From Candolleomyces eurysporus (lineage: Eukaryota; Basidiomycota; Agaricomycetes; Agaricales; Psathyrellaceae): a stretch of DNA of 46,152 nucleotides. The stretch is from the NCBI GenBank assembly GCA_027579435.1, contig JANBPK010001250.1, positions 1 through 46,152 on the forward strand, written 5' to 3'. The notes below the pieces were generated by a model, which had not been told where the DNA came from, did not search any database, and saw only the letters and a list, made by a program, of their open reading frames with translations. Below, in pieces: positions 31,457 through 40,310 of the stretch (position 1 is the first letter of the stretch; every line of letters begins with the position of its first letter). The position numbers were made by a program, and so were the translations under genes.

Positions 31457-32773
31457 TTACGACGTATGCGGGCCCCGAGTCCGCCTGGTCCTCTTTGTTC
31501 CGCTCGCTGCCTTCGGAGTGTCCTTCTGCGCCCACGCTGAAAACGCTCCATTGAACTCTGCGAATGTTTCGTCGCCGGTAATCGCAAAAATAACACGGTC
31601 AAAAGAGAATTTGAACCTCGCGTCCCGTCCCACTAGCAGTCGAGCCCACAGCCGGGCAATGACGTCCACCTTGTTCTTGAACACCCCCGTCCCAAACGTG
31701 CCCAAGACGATGTTTCGGATGCCCTTCTTCTCGAAGAGATACAGGATTCTGCCCATGCGTTCTTCCATGGTCGCCTCGATTTCCACCTCCAGACTTGCTG
31801 CCCAGCCTTTCGCCATGCTGCCCCCTTCCGATCGCAGCTCGCCCGCGTTCACTGCAGCACACGACACCACCTCGATCTGATAGGGATCCACCGCATCTCC
31901 CTCGTCGTTCTGGAACACGACTACTCCTGGAGAGTAGACCATGCCATGTGTGTAGTACGATGATCGTTCTTGACCGGTTCTCGGTCGACTGTGCGCTTCG
32001 TAGGCTTTGTCTCGATCAGCTCCCGGTCGGCGGGTGTGCGCTTCATAAAAGCGGTTGCCCTCAAATGTGGTAAGGGATGCGTACAGCGTGGAGACGCGCG
32101 CTATCGATTCTTCCTGTGCCTCGGCTCCGTTTATGAACCCCCCTCCCGGCTTTGTGGCAGAGGCAAAGTTGAGTACCCCCGTTTGAGGAGGTGCTCCCTC
32201 GTAGCCTTGGAATCGGTAGGAGTTCGAGAGGATGCGCGCTGCGTCCAGTGTGGTGACATTGAGTATCGATAAGGATACTTCGATTGATCCCTGGGTGCTG
32301 CCGACTGGTTTCTTCCTCCACTCTGTCAAAACCGACTCCTCTGGGAAGAACTTGGTCCTGTCGGTGGAGTTCTTGATATGCAACGGCGTGAATTTTCCTC
32401 GATACACGTATGAACCTTTCTCAATGGTCTGGAGTGCCTTCTCTGCGACCCTCTTGTAGCGATCTCGTTGCGTCTCTGGCACTCCATAGTGCGGTACTCG
32501 CTCCGCCCTCTCCAACTTGAACGTTTCTTCACCGCCAACGTTAGCACACCCAAGTTTGTTGGAATGAGATCCATGCTGCTTGCCTGGGTAACTGGCGTCC
32601 CTCGAAGCTTCCCTGGAGGCTTCCCTGGAGGCTTTCCTGGAATTCGAAACGCGTCTACTACTAGACCACGTATCTAACATCTTGTCCCAAATGGAGGATA
32701 GTACGACTAGCACACCAGCTACGGTTGCGAGAGTAAAAGCGACTTGATTAGCCCGGAGAGTGGTATCGGACAT
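31457..32773 (-). CDS. Microbial-type PARG (ADP-ribose hydrolase) P2
   Basis: A single exon of about 438 codons. The start is the ATG at 32773 (MSDTTLRANQVAFTLATVAG), aligned with P1 and P3; an in-frame upstream ATG at 32839 is not conserved in the paralogues. Residues 10-30 form a membrane segment (VAFTLATVAGVLVVLSSIW), then a linker with repeated REAS units. The hydrolase domain has the signature GGGFINGAEAQEESIAR with catalytic Glu, VVSCAAVNAG, NIVLGTFGTGVF and FAITGDETF. After FYEAHTR it carries an extra segment of about 15 residues with a second YEAHSR, absent from P1, a small internal duplication. It should remove ADP-ribose made by the neighbouring transferases, on a membrane surface. 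It belongs to cassette I-G-P2. Confidence 0.86.
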   Translation of the reverse strand: MSDTTLRANQVAFTLATVAGVLVVLSSIWDKMLDTWSSSRRVSNSRKASREASREASRDASYPGKQHGSHSNKLGCANVGGEETFKLERAERVPHYGVPETQRDRYKRVAEKALQTIEKGSYVYRGKFTPLHIKNSTDRTKFFPEESVLTEWRKKPVGSTQGSIEVSLSILNVTTLDAARILSNSYRFQGYEGAPPQTGVLNFASATKPGGGFINGAEAQEESIARVSTLYASLTTFEGNRFYEAHTRRPGADRDKAYEAHSRPRTGQERSSYYTHGMVYSPGVVVFQNDEGDAVDPYQIEVVSCAAVNAGELRSEGGSMAKGWAASLEVEIEATMEERMGRILYLFEKKGIRNIVLGTFGTGVFKNKVDVIARLWARLLVGRDARFKFSFDRVIFAITGDETFAEFNGAFSAWAQKDTPKAASGTKRTRRTRGPHTS

Positions 32774-33296
32774 TGGCGAAGAAATGACAGGGTTTGAGTT
32801 CTTGACCTTTCTTCCTTGCTCACCCAACGTGTCATGCATGATCGCAGGTGTGCATGTTCATCACCTCATCCTTGGTTCGTCTTCTCATCCCCGTTACACA
32901 CGACCTGGCTCTTTCGCCTGATCTAACCTGAACGGGATAGGGTGGTTCACCGATTGCGGATACACGCGTCTTTAAGCGCCCATCTCAAGATCAGTCACCG
33001 GATATGGTCAAAGTGACCACTTGTAGGCGTTTCGATGTACGACTCATGACCAACGAAGCCTTTCGCACCCACCTCATGTTTGGAAAACGAGGTTCGAGAA
33101 CAATTGGTGATGATCCGCAGTATAACACGAAGCCTGAGTCAAGGCTAGTGTGACGAGGCAAGTGTGTGTATCCTGGTGAAAAATGGGTTGGAGAATTCTG
33201 TGGCACCATTCAGTTATCCTGCGGCGTAAACAGTGGACATAACGGAAACCCCTTGAAACGCGAAGAATACATCGATAACTACGAAACGGAAGTGAA
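32774..33296 (-). repeat. Conserved spacer between G and P2
   Basis: No gene. Homologous to 14574-15071 and to parts of 23133-24024. Shared blocks include CGAAGCCTGAGTCAAGG, CTTTCGCACCCACCTCATG and CTTTAAGCGCCC. The shared CCTTGGTTCGTCTTCTCATC block lies just upstream of the PARG start. Confidence 0.6.
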
Positions 33297-35534
33297 CTAC
33301 TTCTCAGAGTAGACTATGAGACCCAGAGGTAGGACTGCATCGGTATTGTAAACGCGCAACTCAGTTCGCGTTTTGTATGAGACGACTGCGACCTGCGATT
33401 CAATCCATGCATCAGAATTCATCAGTGGTGTTCTGTGAAAGCAGAGGTCGAAATATACACACCACATCATCACGGGTGCGTTGAGGTCGGGGAAGTTGCC
33501 TTTCAGCGCATTCTCGCAGTCGATCCTGAGGCGCGTGGATGACTCCGACGAAGAGAAGGGCTTTACTTGGACCTTTTCGAGTGGTGTCAGTGTAAAAGGC
33601 CTCGCTAGCTCTGGGGGAGAAACCCTCATTTAATCAGCACGAACTTCAAGAGAATTAATCAAAGTGCTCACTTGGCTGCAGTTAGCGCAGCAGGAACTCC
33701 GTGAGGGTAAGTGTGTCGGGAGAATGAGTCTCGCATAATGTTGCAGAAATTGCAGGTTAGTGAAGAACATATGATGATGCTCCCCGAGTCGCCGACGTTG
33801 CATTCACGGCTAACGGCTAACCACCCTTCAGTTTGAACTGGTCTGCTGCCGTCGAGCGAACGTTCCAGTGCAGCTCTGAATGAGAAGGGTCAATACCGGC
33901 ACCCCAAACAAGCAATTTGGGGGAAACATACTTGTATGTCTCATAGCGATCTGCCACAGCGGGAGGTTGCGCAAAAAAATATATATGCTGCACTACCACC
34001 TTTCGCTGGGACGTGGTCTCCCATCCAGTTTGAAACTGTTTGTGATCTAATGTGCGGCATGTCTTCAGTTTACAAATATCCAGTAAGACGGGATGCAGTG
34101 CACGCTCACACTTTTCAAACAAAAAGTGCCCCCTTGGCATCTCTGTGAGCGCTGGAGCGCAGCGAATCATCGCCTCCTTGCAGTGATCAGAACAGTATGG
34201 CCGGTCACGAAGCACTGGCTTTATCCAACAAGCGAGGCAGCTGCTACAAGTGACGACGACAGCTAGATTTCACCATCGGGGCGAGTTAGTTGTGGGGTAT
34301 CTTAAGCTTAGGAAGCCCATACCATCCGCCAACGTAGCTTTGGCTTTATCCTCGCACGCAATTGAGCAGCAGTTCCCTGTTCCAGTCGCAAGCTTAGGAC
34401 GCTTCTTGCAAACCTAGGATCCATCGTCAATGTGAGGCCGACCGATGCGTACGGTCGATACGTACGGTGCACATCCCAGCTGAGGACTTTATTGGATCGT
34501 ATTTGGCAGCGCAACGGAGCCCGCATGTGGGATAGACGTGTCCTGAGGAAGCGTTGACATGTTTGGGGCGAGCATTGCACACCTATGGGCGAACAGCTTC
34601 AGATCCTCGTTCGAAATATAGTAGAGGTGAGAAGGACCCACCACGCAAAATCCCGGGTAGCTCGAAGGCCGACCTGACTCCCAGACTTCTCTCTCCTTCT
34701 TTTTTTCCAATTCGGCGGCGCAAGTTAGCCCGCAAGTGGGATAGGATTTCCCGTTTTTTGAATAGGGTGGCTTTTGTTTACAGACCTTTGAGTGGCGTTA
34801 GCCAAGAAGGTCATCAAGGAAACATGGGCTCGTGAACTTACAATGCACAATCGCGGAGTCTGGGGACGCTGGTAGCTGTAGCCATTCGACTTTGAGAAGG
34901 TGTCCTGTGGCTTCTGGGAACTTTCAGCGAACGCGGAATGAGAAGCACGAGGCGAGCCCTGCAAAACGTGAGCTCTCAATTTTGAGGCTGACCACTCAGT
35001 TCTGCTTGAAGGGCACGGGAGCGTTACGGCCTCAGTGTAGGACGTCATTGGTCTGGGGGAAGGGTCATTCTGAGCCTGTATGCCCGAGCCCAGCACCAGC
35101 GAGGTTTTCGAGTCCAACATCTCTATGTCACCCGAGACTGCAGAGTCAAAGGACTCTTCGGAGTCCACCGACATATCATCATCCGATAAACCATCATCCG
35201 ATTCCCGAGAACGCAAGAGTTCGTTTTGCTCTTCCGGTTCGTCAGACAGTTGAGGGATGATAGGAGGCTGAGCATAAGAGGCGTGGGAAACGGCTGCGAT
35301 CTGCTCGACGGTCCCGCCGCGATCATGTTCAACACCATCGCTGACTGAGCGGTGGGAGGCAGCGACCAGTGTTGTCGGCTCAGAACTGACGATGCTGGCT
35401 TGTCTAGAAACACGGCTTGCAGCGGCAGCGGAGGCATCAAAGGTCCCGGCTGGGGTAGCGGGGGGTCCACGGCTACGAAGAGGAAGAGGAGATGTCGGAC
35501 TCGCTCCTAAGGTCCCTGGGGCTACGTACACCAT
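33297..35534 (-). CDS. Family 2 degenerate PARP-like protein, copy G
   Basis: The only family 2 copy without a visible break. The start MVYVAPGTLGASPTSPLPL is at 35534, equivalent to E and F. Exon 1 is about 240 residues of disordered Ser/Pro/Gln sequence with an acidic patch (DDGLSDDDMSVDSEESFDS). Cys modules follow: VCKQKPPY...PTCGLTC, VCNARPKH...PTCGLRC, CKKRPKLATG...C and CSSCLACW...CSDHC. Then EMPRGHFLFEK, FAQPPAVADRYETYK, WLAVSRECNVGD (family 1 His motif absent), CNFCNIMRDSF, AALTAAKASEAF (GIY motif absent), KALLFVGVIHAP and TELRVYNTDAVLPLG (Glu kept), ending IVYSEK. It is probably an inactive transferase-like protein that binds partner or substrate, perhaps regulating its divergent neighbour I. 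That role is inference. Confidence 0.72.
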
Positions 35535-35807
35535 GATGATACTTGGTAAGTCAAGTCGACCAGGTGTCGTTCTTTTAAAGTATTCATAACAAGGTAATCG
35601 TGACAGAACTCGAGAAGAAAGGCAACACGACAACTCCTCGTGTTGTTGCAAACCAAGCTCTGCTCAGAATGGTTTGCTTGCTGGCGTCTATCATGGCGAG
35701 CTACGCATTGTCACACACATGGTTTGCGGCATATATAATGTGCACCCGAGAAAGCCACCCTCGCCCCGTGTACCTTTATTCTCTGAGCTCAAGTCCTACT
35801 AGCCAAG
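35535..35807. promoter_or_regulatory. Bidirectional promoter G/I
   Basis: 273 bp between divergent starts. On the plus strand GCAAACC-N16-GGTTTGC (35648-35677) and a TATATAATG box (35732-35740) lie upstream of I. On the minus strand the leader ending CCAAGTATCATCATGG precedes G. Confidence 0.65.
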
Positions 35808-37595
35808 ATGGCTTCAAAGCGTTATCCCTACCCTACTGAATTGGACTCGGATGATGAAGGCTCTATCGAGTATGACTGGGAGGATGACAGTCAACTCAAC
35901 GACGATGATCTAGCTTATATCATTGGCCGTCTCCATCTGGAAAAGGCCGGTGCTGTACCTGGTACGCCTTCTCTCTGAGATTCCTCTGTCCCCAACCTAC
36001 CTCCAAGTCGCGCAGCAGGCCGTTTGTGTGTTGTAAGTCGTTTATCCTTCATGTAATGTGCACCCTTTGTCTTATTTCTCGCAGGTGTGCAGACGCAAGC
36101 CTCCATACAANAAGAATGGTAAATCTTATCCTACCTGCGGGCTCGCCTGTGCGGCGCAGTTGCCGTCGTCTGTCCCCAGTAGCCCGAGCAGAGGCACCCC
36201 AGGTAGATCCGGATCTTCCAGTAATGGAATGAATCGCAAGCCTCGGCGGGCAATGAACCAGTATGTGGTGGACTCCTCTTGGCCGCCCCGGTTTCGTCCA
36301 CAGCGAGGGCCTCAACCTAATAAACCGCTTTGCGTTGTAGGTTTCTTACACCTATATAGTACATCTATTCGAGGTCGGCTAAGAAAACAATCGATCATAG
36401 GTCTGCAAAACGCGCTCTGTATTTGAAGACTACCTGACCTGCGGCCTTACCTGCATCGAGAAGCTCTGCAAAGATGGTCCCACAGACACCACCGTGTGCA
36501 ACGTACGTGGACGTGGCTTTGTCGCTTCCTCGGCGTGTTTCTCTAATTCTTGGCTGCTCAGTATTGTCATAAACGCCCGAAGATCGATGGCAAAGATCAA
36601 TGTGGTCAGGCGTGTGCTGACGAGGCCAAAATCGCCTGCTTGCTTTGCAAAATTCGACCAAAGAACGGAAGGTATCAGCTTTGCGGGAAGACTTGCAAGC
36701 GCATCGCGACGAAGTCGACCCCCCTTATCATTGAGATTCCGAAATATCACACGACTTACGAGATGGGTATATCATTTTGTTTTTGCTGGAGTCACACACC
36801 TGACCTCCTTCCGTGCCAGTCGAGAACAGATTCAAGAACAGCTGGACGGCAGGGGCATCTAACCCACTTCCGACGATCAGCAAGATCTTTAAAATCATTG
36901 AAAATGATGATTTCCTCAAGCCGTACGACCAATACAGGTTCGTCACTTTCGTTTCATAGGATGTTTTGGTTCTCGATCGCGACATGGCATTATATTTACT
37001 ATCCTTACTATTAAGGCGACGCGTGGGCCCAGGGGAAAGCTATCGGTATCATGGAACGGGTCGCCAATGCCAACTCGGGGCGTCGACAACGACGCTTTGT
37101 ACGTCGTCAACTTGTCCTGTATGCAATATTCTCAAGACCTCCTTCAACGTGAGCATCGCGAAGACTAGCGGAGCGTCAGTTCAGTTTCCTTACTCTTCGG
37201 AGAGTAAATTCGCTCATGACAGTATCCATCGGTATAGATTCGGGGCGGGGATCTATTCCTCATCGGCCTCGAATAAGTAAACTTTCTACTCGCTTACTCG
37301 GCTGTTCCGTGAGCTAATACCACATGGCAGAGCCTACAGCTACTGTGGACCGACTGGTGCCCTGCTTCTGACAAAAGTCGTACTGGGAAATATCAGAACA
37401 GTCAACGGCTGGAACGAGGTTATGAGTTGCCCTCCCGGCAATGATTCTGTACGTTACCTCAACTTTGAACTCGACGTGCGCCAATCTATTGCTTCATAGG
37501 TCGTCTACGATCGCAAAGTTGGGACTGTCTCCCTGAATGAAACAATTGTCTACTCCAACGACGCTATCCGACCTGTGTTCTTGATTATCTTCTAG
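35808..37595 (+). CDS. Family 1 Cys-rich PARP-like protein, copy I
   Basis: Starts MASKRYPYPTELDSDDEGS at 35808. Read straight through, exon 1 meets TGA near 35977 (GTPSL then stop). A 54-nt GTACGC...GCGCAG intron there would remove it and give GAVPAGRLCVV in frame, as proposed for copy A. Cys modules: VCRRKPPY...PTCGLAC, VCKTRSVFEDYLTCGLTC, CHKRPKIDGKDQCGQAC and CLLCKIRPKNGRYQLCGKTC. Catalytic part: GESYRYHGTGRQ (His near 37050), RFGAGIYSSSASNK, GALLLTKVVLG, and SLNETIVYSND (Glu), ending VFLIIF. About 425 residues if spliced as proposed. The triad is intact. It is divergent from G and pairs with P2 to form the best preserved cassette. Confidence 0.75.
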
Positions 37596-38392
37596 TAGAA
37601 GTCTATGCAAGTAGGAATACCATGTACATATGGCAGCTTCTTCAGACTATTCTTTTTTCATCAGCATTCTTAGCACTTGATCTTTTGCCCCGAGGCCATG
37701 AGCAATCGCTGGAGGTCGCGCTCATCCCTTCACCACTCGCTTCCACAGACTCGGACGCGAACTGAGTTGCGCGTTTGTAATCCCGATGTAATTGAATCTG
37801 TTGTGAGTAGCTCAGTTTCCATCTTGTAACTACGTTCACTCGCCGTGTTTGTCTTTCAGAGGTCTGGTGACACGGACCATACCCATCGTCAACAGCGCAG
37901 CATGTTATGAATCCATCCTTCAACGAGAAGCACTCATTTGGTCCTCTCGATCGCCCTCACCCCCGGCTCGTGGTATATTGTGGAGCCTTCACAAGCGTCC
38001 TTGAACTTCCCGAGCATGTGGTCCCAGTTTGAAGGCCTCGTGAATCCTGCGTGGTCATGAGTCGTGCAAACTAGGCAAGTACTGCTCTTTCACAGTATCC
38101 ATTTGTGGCAAGATAACAGATAAAGAAAGAGCAGGTCAATGACCATCGTCTACGGCGCAGCACGGTGGAACGTTCCATCCTTCAACAAGGTAAACTGACT
38201 CTTGCTGTCACGATCACTCTTTACTCGTTATACACCGCGGGACCTTAAAGATGCCCTTGGGCCGAGTCCCCCAAACGTGGGGTTGGGCAGAAGGGATCAT
38301 GAATAACTCGGGGTTTCAGTAGACGTCGTTCTTTCATTCATGACGAGATAACGGAGAAGCCAGGTCGATGTGACCATGCCTTGCGCTTGTTA
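37596..38392 (+). other. 3' flank of I with family 2 last-exon relic
   Basis: 37735-37815 contains the family 2 terminal-exon relic (GAACTGAGTTGCGCGTTTGTAA) in the orientation of I, followed by spacer DNA shared with 19060-19230 and 9960-10060. No open gene. Confidence 0.5.
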
Positions 38393-38478
38393 CGAACCAA
38401 GTGCTGGTGGAACGGTTTGCTTGCTAGCGTCTACCGCATACTCGCACTGTCACACACACGATTTGCGTGCATATAATG
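38393..38478 (+). promoter_or_regulatory. Copy J promoter
   Basis: CGAACC-N15-GGTTTG (38393-38419) with one arm changed, then a TATAATG box (38472-38478), about 70 nt before the start. Confidence 0.5.
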
Positions 38479-38546
38479 CACAACCCAGAATGCCGCCCTC
38501 TCCCTGTGTCTGCCTTGTTCTCTGAGCTTGAGCCCTGCCAGCCGAG

Positions 38547-40310
38547 ATGGCTTCGAAGCGNTTTTCCGTACCCTTCTGAGTTAGACTCAGACGACGAAGG
38601 CTCTATTGAGTACTATGACTGTGATGATGACAGTCAACCTGATGACGATGACCTGGGTTACCGTAACTATCTCCACCCCAGGAGGGCCGGTGATATACCC
38701 AGTATGCCTCCTCCTCCCAGGTACCCTTCTGTCCCCAGATTACAGTCGAATGCTGCAGCATTCCACAAGTCACCTCCTGGCTATATAGCCGTCCCTGCGT
38801 GTGTTGTAAGTTGCTCGTCCTTTCTCGTCGTGTGTGCCTTTTGTCTCATAGAGTTTCATCAGGTCTGCAAACTTAGGCCTCGATTCAATCAGAATGGTAA
38901 ATCATATCCTACGTGCGGGCTGACCTGTGCGTCGAGATTGCCGCCGTCTGCCCCCAGTAGCTCGAGCAACGGAAGTGGTCATAGAATACCTCGTGATGGG
39001 ATGGATCGTTTGATCAAGCGAGCCATAGGCCAGTATCTGGCGACCAGCTCTCGCTCACCGGTTCATCAAAAACATAAACCGCTTTGCGTGGTACGTTCCG
39101 TGACAAATTTTTATCTGGGTCAGTTGAGAACCCTGTCAATTGTAGGTCTGCAAAAATCACACTGTCTACAAGGACTACGTGACCTGCGGTAGTACCTGCA
39201 TCGAGAAGCTATACAAAGACGGCCCTAGCGACACCACGATGTGCACTGTACGTGGAAGCTAGCTTGCTTGCTTCAATCGGCGTGTCTTCCTAATATTCGA
39301 TCTGTTTAGTATTGCCATCGACGCCCAAAGTTCTCAGGCAAGGAACAGTGTGGCCAGACATGCGCTGACAAGGCCAAAGTTGCTTGCCTGCTATGCAAGG
39401 TTCGACCGAAGAATAGGAGATATCACTTTTGCGGGAAGACCTGCAAACGGATCGCGACCAAGTCGACCCCGCTTATCCTTGAGATTCCGAAAGACCATAC
39501 CACTTACGACATGGGTATTACTTATGGTCCTCCTTCCTCAATGACGATCCACTGATCTTCTGTTCTGCAGTTGAGAACAAGTTCAAAAGCGGGTGGATGA
39601 CAGGCTCTCCGCCTGCAATCACAAAGATATTCAAGATCATCGAGAACGAAGCGTTTCTTCAGCCATATGACGCCTACCGGTTTGTTTGCTCCATATCATC
39701 CAATATACTGGTTAACCTCCCATTGCATGCAGAAAAAGGGTCGGGCCAAAGGAGAACTATCTGTACCATGGAACAAAGCGTCAATGCCAATTTGGGGTGT
39801 CAACGACGAATCTATGCGCGTCTGCTAGTTGCGCTATCTGCAATATTCTGAAGACTTCTTTCAAAGTCGAAGTCGCGAACCCTGGAGGAGCGTAAGCATT
39901 TCCCCCTCCTACTTCTTGTCGTACTCAGCATATCACCTACTGTATCTACTTGCATAGCTTCGGCCAGGGCATCTACTCTTCATCAGCCTCGAGCATGTAA
40001 GCTACTCTTCTAGTGATACCTTGGCACATACTCTTCGAACTCTGTCCAGGGCTTTCGGCTATTGCGGTGCCGGTGGTGCAATGCTCTTGAACAAGGTCGT
40101 GCTTGGGAACTCCTTCCAAGTGAACAACAGCGGTATTAGGAACTGCCCTCCGGGAAACGACTCTGTTGGTTCCCCATCGTCAATTTCATTCTTATCGCAC
40201 TCATTCGTGCCGTTCTCCAGGTCGTCTACAATGCCCAGGGTGCATACAACCAAACGATTGTTTACAACAACGCCGCAATCCGCCCCGTCTTCCTGATCAT
40301 GTTCCAGTAA
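38547..40310 (+). CDS. Family 1 PARP-like protein, copy J, catalytic Glu to Gln
   Basis: The start is the ATG at 38547. The N at 38561 is a surplus base; without it the frame reads MASKRFPYPSELDSDDEGS as in A. Exon 1 is continuous to PACVV. Cys modules: VCKLRPRFNQ...PTCGLTC, CKNHTVYKDYVTCGSTC, CHRRPKFSGKEQCG and CLLCKVRPKNRRYHFCG. Catalytic part: KENYLYHGTKRQ (His near 39768), FGQGIYSSSASS (Tyr), GGAMLLNKVVLG, but the last exon has AYNQTIVYNNA where all other copies have NET: codon CAA at 40251-40253 gives Gln for the catalytic Glu. It ends VFLIMFQ. J is therefore predicted to bind NAD+ but transfer ADP-ribose poorly or not at all. Otherwise it is intact and very close to copy A. Confidence 0.75.

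Larger units (their letters stand above)
32640..38010 (-). repeat. Right arm of large inverted repeat (P2-G-I)
   Basis: Inverted counterpart of 19060-24160. This arm is the better preserved: P2 is complete and G has no visible break. Confidence 0.7.
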
